Shown: positions 21,987 to 31,530 of the stretch, one piece after another
Position numbering within the stretch: position 1 is the first letter of the stretch
Layout: every line of letters starts with the position of its first letter
From: Tieghemiomyces parasiticus
Taxonomy: Eukaryota > Kickxellomycota > Dimargaritomycetes > Dimargaritales > Dimargaritaceae
Direction of reading: 5' to 3'
Length of the DNA stretch: 43,026 nucleotides
Assembly (NCBI GenBank): GCA_027575765.1
Contig: JANBPT010000341.1
Coordinates: 1-43,026, forward strand
Made by a program: the position numbers and the translations under genes
The notes under the pieces: generated by a model
The model's input: only the letters and a program-made list of their open reading frames with translations
What the model was told of the DNA's origin: nothing
The model's database searches: none

Positions 21987-24500
21987 ATGCTCGCCCATCT
22001 GACCCCCGCCCGGACCCTGCGACCCGCCCTAGGGGTGGCGGCCCGGCTCGGCCCCCGTACACCGCAGTGCGCCAAACGTACCTTCCCGCGCTTGGAATCC
22101 CTGAGCAGATTCCTTGCCCCAACGCCGCAGGCGGTTGACCCCGAGAAACTTCGGGTTCCGTCCGCCCCGGAGACCGATGTCCGCACGCACCGGTTGGCCT
22201 GGGGTGGCAAGCACTCCGACCCGTACGGTTACCTCGAGGACGTGGACGACCCGCGCACCAAGGCCTACCTGAGCCGCGAGGAAACATTCACGGCTGAGAT
22301 GGCCAAGCTCAACCACGGACTGAAGGAGCGGCTACTCGACGATATGGAGCGACTCAACGCGCTGGGTAAGGAATCCCCCGCCAAACCCACGCGGATCGGC
22401 AAGTGGAACTACTATACGCGCAACTTCCGCAACATCGTCAACCCGCGGCAGGTGGACTCGGGTTACTACCGCATGAAAGTTGCGAAGGACGACGAGGGGG
22501 CACCTCAGGAGGAGAAGCTACTCGATACCCGCCAGCTGCGGTGGCGCGGGTTCACCGCCGGGAAGATGGTGGTGGCGCCCAACCCGGACTACTTTGCCTA
22601 CACAGTCCGACACAAGGACGGCGGGGGTACCGAGACTGCCGAATTGTGGGTCAACAAGATCGGGTCCAACGGCGTGGTGGACACCATTACCATTATTCCG
22701 CAGATTCTCAATTTCGTGTGGTCCGGCGACAGCAAGAGTATCTATTACACAGTATTGGACGAGCGTCTGCGTAGTTCCAAGGTGATCGTACGGTCTATTG
22801 AGTACGAGGAGGAGAACCGCATCACCGGTGAGCATCCGCGCCAGCGCGACCGTGTGGTCTACGACGAGCGCAACCCGCACTGGTTCGTTGATATTTCGCG
22901 GTCCAAGGACGACCGCTATGTGGTCATTCACAGCGGCTCGCTCACCTCGTCCGAGGTCCACCTGGTGGACGCCCAGGCGCACTACAACCCGCTCAAGCGG
23001 CCCGACTTCTTCCCGCGGGCCATGCTCATTGAGGCCCGCCAGCCTAACGTCGAATATTTTGTCGATCACCACGAGCGCCGTCTGTTTATCCTCACTAACC
23101 GTGGGAGTCCTAACCAATTCCGCCTCATGACCACGTCGGTGGACCAGCCCCGGGCCGAGTATTGGCGCGAGTGGATCAAGCTACAGCCTGCCGAGACCAT
23201 CGAGGACGTGGACATTTTTGAGAATTACGTTGTGACCTACGGTCGGCGCCAGGCCCTCCCCTTCGTACAAGTGCACTGCCTACGGACCCAGGACGCGACG
23301 ACGGCTGAAGTGCCCGCCCTGGCCACCGAGGGTGAGACCGACGGACGGCCGGCCCGGTATGAAGTGGCCCTGCCGGAAAAGTACAGCATGGTGCGCCCCG
23401 TGACCAACCCGGCTTACGACACCAACGTGCTCAAATTCTCCTTCAACTCGCCCTTCACCAGCGAGCTCACCGTCGAGTACGACCTGGCCGCACGAACCAT
23501 TCTGGAGGTGGACGGCCGCCAGCTGCAAAATTTTAACGGTCAAGACTACCAAATCATCCGGTCCTACGTGTCGTCGCATGATGGTCTGCCTATCCCGGTG
23601 ACCCTCATCGCCCGCCAGTCTATGGTCCCCGATGGCACCAATCCGCTGCTCCTGCACGCCTACGGGGCCTACGGTACGTCCATGGAGGTGGAGTTCCGCC
23701 CGGAGATGCTCCCGCTGCTGGAACGCGGCTGGATCGTGGCCCTGGCCCATGTCCGCGGCGGCAGCGACCTAGGTCGTCAGTGGTACCTGGACGGCAAGCT
23801 CGACAAGAAGACCAACTCCATACGCGACCTCCTGGCCGTGGCCGACTGGTTGGTCGATCGCAAGTACACCTCCCCGGCCAAGCAGGCCGTGACCGGGACC
23901 AGCGCTGGCGGGTTAGTGGTGGGCGCCGCCATCAATCAGCGACCGGATCTATTCCGTGCCGCCCTCCTCCACGTGCCCTTTGTGGACGTGGTCAACACCA
24001 TGATCAACCCGGACCTGCCACTCACCCAGGTTGAGTACCTCGAGTGGGGGAACCCCTCCGACGACCGTGAAGTATACCAGCTGATGAAGTCTTACTCCCC
24101 TTACGAAAATATACCGCGACTCACCCCGCAGGCACAGGGCGATGATGCGGCGCGGTACCCGGCCCAGAACTGGCCTTCCGTCATGGCCACCGTGGGTATG
24201 CGCGACCAGCGTGTCATGTATTGGCAGACACTCAAGTGGGCCGCCAAGCTGCGGAACCACGTTTTCAACCAAGCCAACACCGCACCGTTTGAACTGGAGG
24301 CCGACGAAGCCCCCAAGGCCATCGATTCCGAGATCACCTATACCAACGCCCCGGCCGCCCGCCCGCGCAATCTCTTCCTCAAGGTCGACCGGACCTCAGG
24401 TCATTTCGACGTGGCCACCAAGTCGAAGCGCTCCAGGTGGGAGCAAGCCGCCACCGAATTGGCCTTCCTTGTCAGCGAGATTGAGGATTCACCGCAATAG
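21987..24500 (+). CDS. prolyl oligopeptidase family S9A peptidase (oligopeptidase B-like)
   Basis: This 837-codon single-exon gene encodes a serine peptidase of the POP/OpB clan, which cleaves short peptides. The first ATG, at 21987, begins MLAHLTPARTLRPALG, an Arg/Ala-rich, acid-free presequence suggesting mitochondrial import. The conserved DPYGYLEDVDDP entry of OpB follows at about 75. A seven-bladed propeller region should span about 100-530. The hydrolase domain has HAYGAYG, HVRGGSDLG, Ser639 in GTSAGG, the OpB-typical EWGNP and YSPYENI, Asp740 in GMRDQRV and His806 in SGHFD. The nucleophile elbow is usually GGSAGG and the His loop usually GHGG, so both active-site edges differ, but the triad is intact. 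The gene converges on the Mtf2-like gene, leaving 343 bases between stop codons. Substrate preference for basic residues is family knowledge, not seen here. Confidence 0.9.
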   Translation: MLAHLTPARTLRPALGVAARLGPRTPQCAKRTFPRLESLSRFLAPTPQAVDPEKLRVPSAPETDVRTHRLAWGGKHSDPYGYLEDVDDPRTKAYLSREETFTAEMAKLNHGLKERLLDDMERLNALGKESPAKPTRIGKWNYYTRNFRNIVNPRQVDSGYYRMKVAKDDEGAPQEEKLLDTRQLRWRGFTAGKMVVAPNPDYFAYTVRHKDGGGTETAELWVNKIGSNGVVDTITIIPQILNFVWSGDSKSIYYTVLDERLRSSKVIVRSIEYEEENRITGEHPRQRDRVVYDERNPHWFVDISRSKDDRYVVIHSGSLTSSEVHLVDAQAHYNPLKRPDFFPRAMLIEARQPNVEYFVDHHERRLFILTNRGSPNQFRLMTTSVDQPRAEYWREWIKLQPAETIEDVDIFENYVVTYGRRQALPFVQVHCLRTQDATTAEVPALATEGETDGRPARYEVALPEKYSMVRPVTNPAYDTNVLKFSFNSPFTSELTVEYDLAARTILEVDGRQLQNFNGQDYQIIRSYVSSHDGLPIPVTLIARQSMVPDGTNPLLLHAYGAYGTSMEVEFRPEMLPLLERGWIVALAHVRGGSDLGRQWYLDGKLDKKTNSIRDLLAVADWLVDRKYTSPAKQAVTGTSAGGLVVGAAINQRPDLFRAALLHVPFVDVVNTMINPDLPLTQVEYLEWGNPSDDREVYQLMKSYSPYENIPRLTPQAQGDDAARYPAQNWPSVMATVGMRDQRVMYWQTLKWAAKLRNHVFNQANTAPFELEADEAPKAIDSEITYTNAPAARPRNLFLKVDRTSGHFDVATKSKRSRWEQAATELAFLVSEIEDSPQ

Positions 24501-24843
24501 GTTGTCTTTTTTTTTTGCCGACATTCGGGGTGATTCTGGCTAGGAGTGGGAAGGCTCCATCTCCCTCTAGCTCTCCGTAAACCGGTCCCTAATATTTGGT
24601 TGACCGGAATGATAGTAAACCGGATTGTTTGTTTTATTTTTTAAAAAGTATACACGTTCGGCAGTGAGCTGCGAGCGCGAGAGTTTACAATTCTTAAGGG
24701 GTACACCCGTATTGCATGAACGGCCCCTAAGCTATCCTCTAATAGACCTGCCGGATAAATATTGCCGCCGGGTTTATTATCGTGCGAGAATACAGTCCTT
24801 TGTCGACATTCAGACACACCGCCCCATTCGCGCCCGTGGGCCC
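24501..24843. other. convergent 3' intergenic region
   Basis: The interval separates the stops of the S9A peptidase (plus) and the Mtf2-like gene (minus). A T9-type run directly follows the peptidase stop. It likely holds both polyadenylation regions; no other feature was seen. Confidence 0.5.
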
Positions 24844-26154
24844 TTACGCAATTCCCAACCGAGTGAGCCGCCCGTAGAACTGCAGTTTCATCTGGTTGGC
24901 CAACCGTACGTTGGGCACTTCCAAATCAATATCATGAAGCACGCGCTGCATGATTTCCCGGGTCTGGTCGTTGGCTAGCGTACCATAGGAGAGCATTTCG
25001 TCAAGGTAGCGTAGTATCAGGCCGGTGGCGGGAAGCGGACGTGGCCATGCGGCCGCGGTGCGAGATTCCCAGAGGACACTCAACAGGGTGTTGTACACTT
25101 CGGTGGTGACCAAGGTGATGTAGGTTGACCAGCCCAACTGCCGTATCTGGTCCATAATCACTAGGATGTAGCCGAGGAGACCCGTCCGCTGGCACTGTTT
25201 GAGACAGCCGGTAATCAGTCGAGCGCTTAGCTTGGGAGGCCGAATGTGTGACTGGCGTTCGGGTAGGTTCAAACCGCCGCCACCACCGGTAGCAGATGGG
25301 TTAGCGGTGGCTTGGGTGGATTCTTGGTTCAAAGCAAAGAGCTCGGCCAGGTGCCGTTGAAACTCGAGGTTGGTGGAAGATTTAGCCAACTGGGACAGCC
25401 ACGTCTCGATGGCGTCCATCCGCAGCATGGTATCCATGAAGTGACCCAGTGGAGTGGACCCCGTACCGGCGGAAAACGTACTGATGTGAGTTGCGGTGGT
25501 CGTTGTCGTGGTCCGGTCACTCAAACCGGTATAGTCGGTTTCACTTGGGTTCGCCAGGGGATCCGATGCGAACCACTGGGCCATTTCGGTGTCACTAGCA
25601 GCCACAACCCCGTCGTATTCCCCGTCGTCCGACCGAGTCATCGATCTACGTCCGGTCGTCGCCGCCGCCACGTGGTCGTCGAGGGCGTTGGCAAAGTCGG
25701 CCAACGCGATATCGTCCATGGATCCTGGGGACCAATCGTCCGCCCGGACCTGGGATTGGGTCAGTGTTGGCGGACTCCCGGCAGTGCGGAACGCGGCACT
25801 GGTAGCCTGGAGCTGTGGCGCGGTCGGTGTGGATAACGGGCGGCTCAGGCCCTTCTTGGACCCGTCACCGCCGCTCTGCTCGAGTAGTTGGACCAGGTAC
25901 TTTTCGAGAGGCGAGAGACGGCTATCGACCGAATCGCCGGCAGCCGAATCGAGTGGCGGCGGTGGGGACGGTGGTAGCTTCGACGGTGATGACGTAGAAT
26001 GAGGTGGGTCTTGGCTGGCATGCACAGCACTGGCCACGAAGCGGGTTGAAGGGGCCATACTCAACGACCGCCAGGACTTCAGGGCCGCAGCCGTCCGTAA
26101 TGTAGGACGGATCGAGGCGGCCGAGCGGGCCGTGAAGTGTGTGAACCGTAGCAT
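24844..26154 (-). CDS. Mtf2-like mitochondrial RNA-processing/transcription protein
   Basis: This single-exon gene has 436 codons. It starts at MLRFTHFTARSAASIRPTLR, a strong mitochondrial presequence without acidic residues; an upstream in-frame extension to 26214 is less likely. Residues about 40-300 are low complexity, rich in Ser, Thr and Pro. The C-terminal region, about 309-412, matches the helical Mtf2 C-terminal domain: a first helix with LITGCLKQC, the G-x-STYITL-x-TTEVYNTLL segment (family pattern SYV-GC-x-VYNELL), then a helix ending LDEML-x-YG and a T-x-E-x-MQRVL helix. Yeast Mtf2 (Nam1) couples mitochondrial transcription with RNA processing and translation. The call rests on the C-terminal pattern remembered by eye, so family membership is probable and function inferred. 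It lies tail to tail with the S9A peptidase and upstream of no co-transcribed gene. Confidence 0.65.
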   Translation of the reverse strand: MLRFTHFTARSAASIRPTLRTAAALKSWRSLSMAPSTRFVASAVHASQDPPHSTSSPSKLPPSPPPPLDSAAGDSVDSRLSPLEKYLVQLLEQSGGDGSKKGLSRPLSTPTAPQLQATSAAFRTAGSPPTLTQSQVRADDWSPGSMDDIALADFANALDDHVAAATTGRRSMTRSDDGEYDGVVAASDTEMAQWFASDPLANPSETDYTGLSDRTTTTTTATHISTFSAGTGSTPLGHFMDTMLRMDAIETWLSQLAKSSTNLEFQRHLAELFALNQESTQATANPSATGGGGGLNLPERQSHIRPPKLSARLITGCLKQCQRTGLLGYILVIMDQIRQLGWSTYITLVTTEVYNTLLSVLWESRTAAAWPRPLPATGLILRYLDEMLSYGTLANDQTREIMQRVLHDIDLEVPNVRLANQMKLQFYGRLTRLGIA

Positions 26155-26716
26155 GGCAGTGGGGAAATGAATGAGCAAAATATACGAATGGGTAGGTAGT
26201 AGCGGCGGTAGCACGTGGCCTTTTCGGGCAACGTTGCAATAACCAAGCTAGGGAATCATCAAAGCTAGGAATCTGGCAAGTCTCTCAGTTCAGTCGAAAG
26301 GAAAAGAAAAAAAAAGTTAATCAAAAAGTACACGCCATTGGATTCTACTCGTGGGGAACCCGAAAGTAGCCTACTATGTTTCCGTGGTTGAGATATAGCT
26401 CTTTCCGAAGAGGGTGGAGGGATCCCTGCTATCTGAATATGATTCAATGGCACTCGGCGCCTTTGCACTCACAATATATCAAAACTATACCCATTGATTT
26501 CCACATCTACGTGATACTTCTGCTGGAATAGGATAAAATTTTAGTTGAACTGGTTCCACTTGCCATCCCAGTGAATAAGGAGAGCCGACGGCATCAGCAT
26601 GAGCAAGCACCACTAGTGAAATACCCCTCAGCATGATGGCTCTCACATACAAACGCGAATGTCGAACCGTTCATTAACCTTGACTGCCTGGCTGTCCTTT
26701 TCTTTTTTTCTTTTTT
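26155..26716. other. intergenic between the Mtf2-like gene and ArgRS
   Basis: Holds the promoter of the Mtf2-like gene and the 3' region of arginyl-tRNA synthetase, both on the minus strand. A pyrimidine-rich T run (26698-26718 on the plus strand) abuts the ArgRS stop. No further feature was seen. Confidence 0.5.
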
Positions 26717-28606
26717 TTACATGCGCTCGAGCGGGACCAGACCAACCATGCGCATGGCGTTACCCAAGGTGATGCGGGCAGCCCAGTAGAGTAGGAGACG
26801 GGCCTGGGCAACATCGGCGGGGGCGCCGTTGACGCGGAGAACCTCGTAAGCAGAGGACACGAGGTGGCTAAGCTTGAAGGCGTATCCAACGACATTGACA
26901 GGTTCGAACTGGCCAGGTAGGGAGGCGACGAGGGCCGGGTAACGAGCGATATGGTCAAGCAGATCCTGGGCGGCGGTTTCACTGAGGAGGGTCAGGTCCA
27001 CGTCGTTGCGGCGGACAGTCAGCGCGCTGTTACGCTCGACGGAGCACAGTCGGGCGTGGGCGTACTGAAGGTACGGCCCGGTGTCGCCTTCGAACGAGAA
27101 CATGCGCTGCCAGTTGAAATCATAGTTGCGGATCCGCTTGGCGCTCATATCCTGGACGGTGATAGCCGACATGCCCACCACGTCGGCCACACGCTCGGGA
27201 TCCTCAATCTGGGCGTACTTGTCCTCATTAGCCCGCATCACGTCGTGCATCTTTTCCTTGGTCTGCTCCAGCATATCCTGCAGGAACACGGCCGTGCCCT
27301 TGCGGGTGCTCATGCCGGTGACCAGCCCGAAGTTGATGTGCTTGAAGCGGTCGGCGTAGGGCAGTTCGAGGAGCTGAAGAATCTTGAAGAGCTGCTGGAG
27401 GTGGAGGTCCTGCTGGGAAGCCACAACGTAAAAGATAGTATCGAACTTGTACTTGTCCCACCGCTCGATGGCCGCACCAATGTCGCGAGTCAGGTAGAGG
27501 GTAGTTCCGTCCTTCTTTTGCAGCACGGCCTTGCCCATCTTGTACTTCTCCAGGTCGATGATCTTGGCGCCCTCGGATTCCTCGACCAGACCGTGCGACT
27601 CGAGCAGGTCCATGGCCTGCTTCATGCCGTAGGTGACCTGGGACTCACCAGAGTACACGTCAAAGTTAATGTTGAGCCGGTCGTAGGTAGCGTGGTACTT
27701 TTCGATACTCATGTCGCGGAACCGTTTCCACAGGGCCAGGGCGGTTTCATCACCGTCCTCCATGCGGCGGAAGTAAACACGGGCCTGATCGTGGATGGCC
27801 GGGTCCTCCTCGGCGTCACGGTTGATCTTGACGTACACCTCGTACAGGTGGTGGATCGGGTCAGCGGCCAGGGCTTCGTCGGAGCCGTACCGCTCAAAGC
27901 CAACAGCTAGTAGACCGTACTGCTTACCCCAGTCCCCCAGGTAGTTCATGGCGATGACCTCCCAGCCGTTGGCAACGAGGGCGTTGCGCACAAAGTTGCC
28001 AATGATAGTACTACGCAGGTGACCCGCGTGGAAGGGCTTGGCGATATTGGGGCTGCTGAACTCCACAATGGCGCGCTTGCCGCGGTTGCTGTCATTGGTG
28101 CCGAACGTTTCCTTGCGCTCATACACTTCGTCCAGGACAAGCTTCGCCAGCTGGGGGCGGTTGATGCGGAAGTTGATAAAGGGGCCCGCGGCGCTGCAGC
28201 TGAGCACGTTGGCGGTGGGCTGGAACTTGGCCACCCACTCCTCAGCGATGGCCTTGGGGTTGCCCTTGAGACGCAGCCGCGGGATGGCCACAGCCAGATC
28301 ACCATGCGCGGCGATCTTGGCGTTCTCGACGGCGTCAAAGATCACCTTAGAGTCCAGACCAGCCAGGGGCGCCAGGGCCTCGGCGATCTCCTGCTTGAAG
28401 AAGTCGAACATGGCGAAAGGGACGGGGTTGGTAGTCGTGCAGAAACGTGCGTAGCGGCCTGGGCGGAGTAGGGATGGGCGTGGGATGGTAGTGGCAGATG
28501 TGCGAATCCTGGGCTGTAATAGGGAGCGAGACAGAGCGGAGCTGGAGGAGTGGCGAAGGACGACAATGGTGGTGAAGCGAAGCGTGAGCGGACCGACGCC
28601 AGGCAT
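26717..28606 (-). CDS. arginyl-tRNA synthetase, probably dual cytosolic/mitochondrial
   Basis: This 629-codon single-exon gene encodes the class I enzyme that charges tRNA-Arg with arginine. Residues 1-65 form a basic, Ser/Arg-rich presequence. Met66 (28411) begins the body at MFDFFKQEIAEAL, as expected for a cytosolic form. The body has an N-terminal Add1-like domain (AAHGDLAVAIPRL), the HIGH-type signature HAGH at 193-196 in FHAGHLRSTIIGNF, NYLGDWGKQYG, and MSTRKG at 432-437 in place of KMSKS, as in eukaryotic ArgRS. It also has the conserved YLQYAHARLCS of the anticodon-binding domain and the typical end MVGLVPLERM. Yeast ends very similarly. A long open frame antisense to it (26951-27910) is a by-product of its codon usage. 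It is the only ArgRS in the window, so one gene for both compartments through two starts is plausible. Confidence 0.96.
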   Translation of the reverse strand: MPGVGPLTLRFTTIVVLRHSSSSALSRSLLQPRIRTSATTIPRPSLLRPGRYARFCTTTNPVPFAMFDFFKQEIAEALAPLAGLDSKVIFDAVENAKIAAHGDLAVAIPRLRLKGNPKAIAEEWVAKFQPTANVLSCSAAGPFINFRINRPQLAKLVLDEVYERKETFGTNDSNRGKRAIVEFSSPNIAKPFHAGHLRSTIIGNFVRNALVANGWEVIAMNYLGDWGKQYGLLAVGFERYGSDEALAADPIHHLYEVYVKINRDAEEDPAIHDQARVYFRRMEDGDETALALWKRFRDMSIEKYHATYDRLNINFDVYSGESQVTYGMKQAMDLLESHGLVEESEGAKIIDLEKYKMGKAVLQKKDGTTLYLTRDIGAAIERWDKYKFDTIFYVVASQQDLHLQQLFKILQLLELPYADRFKHINFGLVTGMSTRKGTAVFLQDMLEQTKEKMHDVMRANEDKYAQIEDPERVADVVGMSAITVQDMSAKRIRNYDFNWQRMFSFEGDTGPYLQYAHARLCSVERNSALTVRRNDVDLTLLSETAAQDLLDHIARYPALVASLPGQFEPVNVVGYAFKLSHLVSSAYEVLRVNGAPADVAQARLLLYWAARITLGNAMRMVGLVPLERM

Positions 28607-29247
28607 GAGGGAGAGCAGAATGGGTCGTAGAAAAAAAATAATCTAGCACCAGGCAGTGAGTAGGAGGACCGTTGGAAGACAGAAACAGTACTCGAAGCTG
28701 GTACGTTGGGCCCCGAGGTGGTGGGAGGTGGAAGGCTGCCTAGCCAAAGGGTGACGCGGTGCGCTTAGGGCGGGAGGTAGGAAATATGACGGCGGTACAG
28801 ATCGAATGTGGCCAGAGAGGGCTTCCTTCCCCTGCAAGCAAGGCGAGGTAGTGAAAAAAAAAAAGTATGCTGGCACAATTCCTCGAGTGAATAGCTATAC
28901 CACGACGCCGTCGATTGGTGCATCAGGCTATTGAGGAAAGCTCTCAAGGAAGCTACCATGCCATGCGCCACAGTGATTCCTCTTCAGGCAATGTTGCATG
29001 GTAAGGCTCTGCACCCTGGTAGCCGAGTTCACTCCATTTACGAAAATATTGCAAATTACCCAATTCGAGGCCACCTTGCCTGGGATTGGATTTGTTGCAG
29101 GCGGAGCCTTCTACCCCTCCCCTCACCTTAGCATTTGGCACACCAGTATCACCTTGGTCTTTATGCATCCATGTACATAGCTTACCACATGTCTATCCTT
29201 GCATACCCGACAGTTGCATAACATGCATCGAGGTATTCGTGTGACCA
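28607..29247. other. intergenic upstream of ArgRS
   Basis: The interval contains the ArgRS promoter on the minus strand, including an A10 run near 28854. The rest leads into the ABC-transporter relic. Open frames of 60-77 codons carry no domain evidence. Confidence 0.5.
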
Positions 29248-29830
29248 CTAGGGGGCGCTTGCTCCGCCCATAGGTGTAGTGTGTCTGTACCAAATATCGT
29301 GATACAAACCACCGCAGGCGAGGAGTTCTTCTTGGGTGCCAATGTACAGGACCCTACCAGCCTCCATAGTAACGGGCCGGTCGAACGTAACGGGCAGAGG
29401 ACAGGCGAAGAGTGATGACCAAAACGGTCTAGGCGGTGCCCGACTGGTATTGGCGGCTCCTCCCTTACGGTATTCCTCGTGGCAGACGTGGCCTCGTCGA
29501 GGACAGCCACAGGTGCAGTCTTCATGATAGTTTGGGCCAAGATGATCCGTTACTTACCACTGCCGCTTCCCTGACCACCAGATTTACCCAGCGGGGCTGC
29601 ACGCCCTTGATCGCGCTCGGTCATCGTGTCGTGCATATCGATCGTGCTGGCGAATGTGGTGGATATCCTGGCCACCGATGAGGGCGCAACCCTGGGTAGA
29701 GGACATGTCAAGCGAATTAGTGGGTTGAAAAGAGTCACTTCGCCGCTTCCGCCGTGACTCACGATAGCGGTGGCCTTGCCAAATGGGGCGGTAAAGATAG
29801 TTGTATCTAGGGATAGCCGCAGCATAACTC
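29248..29830 (-). pseudogene. decayed ABC-transporter nucleotide-binding domain (type I exporter/ABCB-like)
   Basis: Pieces of one ATP-binding cassette occur in the correct order on the minus strand but in shifting frames. Around 29800 there is a beta strand followed by FGKATAIVSHGGSGEVTLFN, aligning with the Walker A region; the essential Lys of GKST is Glu. Around 29690-29650 comes GCALIGGQDIHHIRQHD, the G-x-V-x-I-D-G-x-D-I segment. About 60 expected residues, including the Q-loop, are missing. Next come DTMTERDQG and SGGQ, the signature-motif start, then QTIMKTAPVAVLDEATSA (Walker B and D-loop) at about 29535-29470, and HRL of the H-loop. The end, MEAGRVLYIGTQEELLACGG at about 29365-29305, is in another frame and stops at 29248. 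Frameshifts, the deletion and the lost lysine mean it cannot work. No transmembrane half was recognised upstream. The parent subfamily (MDR, Atm1 or TAP-like) is unresolved. Confidence 0.75.
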
Positions 29831-30435
29831 GAAGACCCGCACCCATGCGACAGCACCAGTACACAGTTTAAATGATTGTGCAATAGTCTATATTGCTCCA
29901 GGACAATGTGCACATGTCTCCGCATCGTTGGTTATGAAGCCGGTAACGTCAGCTTAACTGGAGGGCAAGGCGTCTTTCATTAAGTTGTTTTTATGTAACC
30001 TGGCTTGTTGGGCCGCCGCTGGATATTTCGGTGGCGAAACGGCTTCGATGGCAAGGAAATAACGTTGGAGGAGGGTCTGTATTCAGAGTTACGGGGACTA
30101 GGGGTTCACCAAGAGCTTGAGCGGTGCAACCCTATTTAGCACTTCAGAGCCTGACAGTGAACGGGTGCCGTCATCCTATGCCTGGGGATTTACAGGCCAG
30201 TGTTTATCATCAATGGCTAACCTCGCCCCTGACGCTAAGTCTGTATGTTCCAAACTCCGCACCCCGTGACTCTGCCCTAAGGGCGTAGTCAGCCTTTCTC
30301 CATTCGAGTTACCACTCCACTTTAACCCCAGCGTAGCCTCATGCCTTCCCTGAATCCCACCCGTCCATCAGTCTTCATCAGAAGTTGCTTTTAATATTCA
30401 CTCCACCGTCCGCCCGGTTAGCTCTGTATTTCACC
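29831..30435. other. intergenic, possible remainder of the ABC relic
   Basis: If the relic was once full length, its transmembrane part should lie here on the minus strand, but I cannot recognise it. The last 120 bases before 30436 are pyrimidine-rich and probably form the leader of the next gene on the plus strand. Confidence 0.4.
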
Positions 30436-31530
30436 ATGGCCAATTCTGGCCCCGCAAAGGATGCTGACGACCGCTGGCTGACGAGCTACCAACTACAGTA
30501 CACCTGGAAAGTCCGCGACCCGACCCCAGCGGCTAATGCTTCCACCGCCCATCGATCTGACCAGCAAGGGGCTGATCGGCCGGGCGCACACCTCGCTACT
30601 GATGCAGGTCCCCCAATACCCGACATAATGGGATCCCCGGCCCGACATGTGCATTATAATGTATGCGCCCGCACGGTCGCCGGCAAGGGACCCTCTGATA
30701 ATCCACCAGCCAACCAACCGTGCGCGTGGGTGGACGAGGATGCGGCCTGCGGGAAGGGCGCCACCGCGGTCGATAAAGTTGACGACGGTAGCGACAACGT
30801 TGCCCGGTCGAAAGGGCGACACTATGTGATCCTCAAGGGCAAGCGGGCTCCGCGGTACCGCCAACGACCTCTGGCACCGTCCCGCCAGACAATTAAGGCC
30901 AGCAATGTGTCACGCAGCGAGAGTCAGGCCACGAAGTCGGCAACTCCCACCCTGACCACCCAGCTGGACGGTCGAAGCCCCAGTGACGAAGAGGCGGGGC
31001 TTGACAGTAGCTATCATACGCCGACCGCCAGCAGTCCCGCCCTGGGCACTGAAAGCTACCAAGCCTCACCGCGTTTCCCGCCCGGCCCGCCTCACGTCCT
31101 GCCCTCTGAAAGGCCCCTACAGCCACCACCTCCATCGGCCAACCAACTTGGCGCCACCCCGACCGTACTGGTTACCGACAAGCCGCTCCTGCCCAGTCTT
31201 CGGGACCATATCCAGCGGAACCGCGTCCAGATTGACCGCAATGCCCTGGTGGTAGACGAATTGACCGAGCGCGTCACCCAATTTATCCACCGGGTGGAGA
31301 CGCACAGGCGGGGCAATGTAGTAAGAGAGACCTCCGCGACGACACGGCCGCCACCGGTGACTACCGACGGGATTTCAGTGGGACCTGAGCACCCACGCCA
31401 GGCTACGGTACCAGACATACCATCACCGTCCGGTCGCTCCGCCGAGTCCCAAATCCACACCCTAGCCCACGAGGCTGGCGAGGCCATCCGTGTGCTCCGA
31501 TTTGCTCTGACGCCGCCACTGCGGTCCTGA
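30436..31530 (+). CDS. unrecognised proline/serine-rich protein
   Basis: This is a 364-codon frame. The ATG at 30436 lies in a good CACCATGG context; upstream in-frame codons reach only a TTG at 30385. No family is recognised. The N-terminus has a compact conserved-looking motif, DRWLTSYQLQYTWK at about residues 12-25, which resembles the short YQxxYxWK elements of microtubule-associated MDM1 or SAXO-type proteins. One such copy is weak evidence. Residues about 60-240 are low complexity (Pro, Ser, Thr, Ala) with a basic patch around KGKRAPRYRQR. Residues about 255-285 could form an amphipathic helix or short coiled coil (LRDHIQRNRVQIDRNAL, ELTERVTQFIHRVE). Another short helix, HEAGEAIRVLRFAL, closes the protein. 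There is no signal peptide or transmembrane helix. High GC, Kozak context and length support a real gene. Confidence 0.6.
   Translation: MANSGPAKDADDRWLTSYQLQYTWKVRDPTPAANASTAHRSDQQGADRPGAHLATDAGPPIPDIMGSPARHVHYNVCARTVAGKGPSDNPPANQPCAWVDEDAACGKGATAVDKVDDGSDNVARSKGRHYVILKGKRAPRYRQRPLAPSRQTIKASNVSRSESQATKSATPTLTTQLDGRSPSDEEAGLDSSYHTPTASSPALGTESYQASPRFPPGPPHVLPSERPLQPPPPSANQLGATPTVLVTDKPLLPSLRDHIQRNRVQIDRNALVVDELTERVTQFIHRVETHRRGNVVRETSATTRPPPVTTDGISVGPEHPRQATVPDIPSPSGRSAESQIHTLAHEAGEAIRVLRFALTPPLRS

Noticed and set aside
26951..27910. 319-codon plus-strand open frame
   Set aside because: It is antisense to a strongly conserved part of arginyl-tRNA synthetase; its length follows from the codon usage of that gene.
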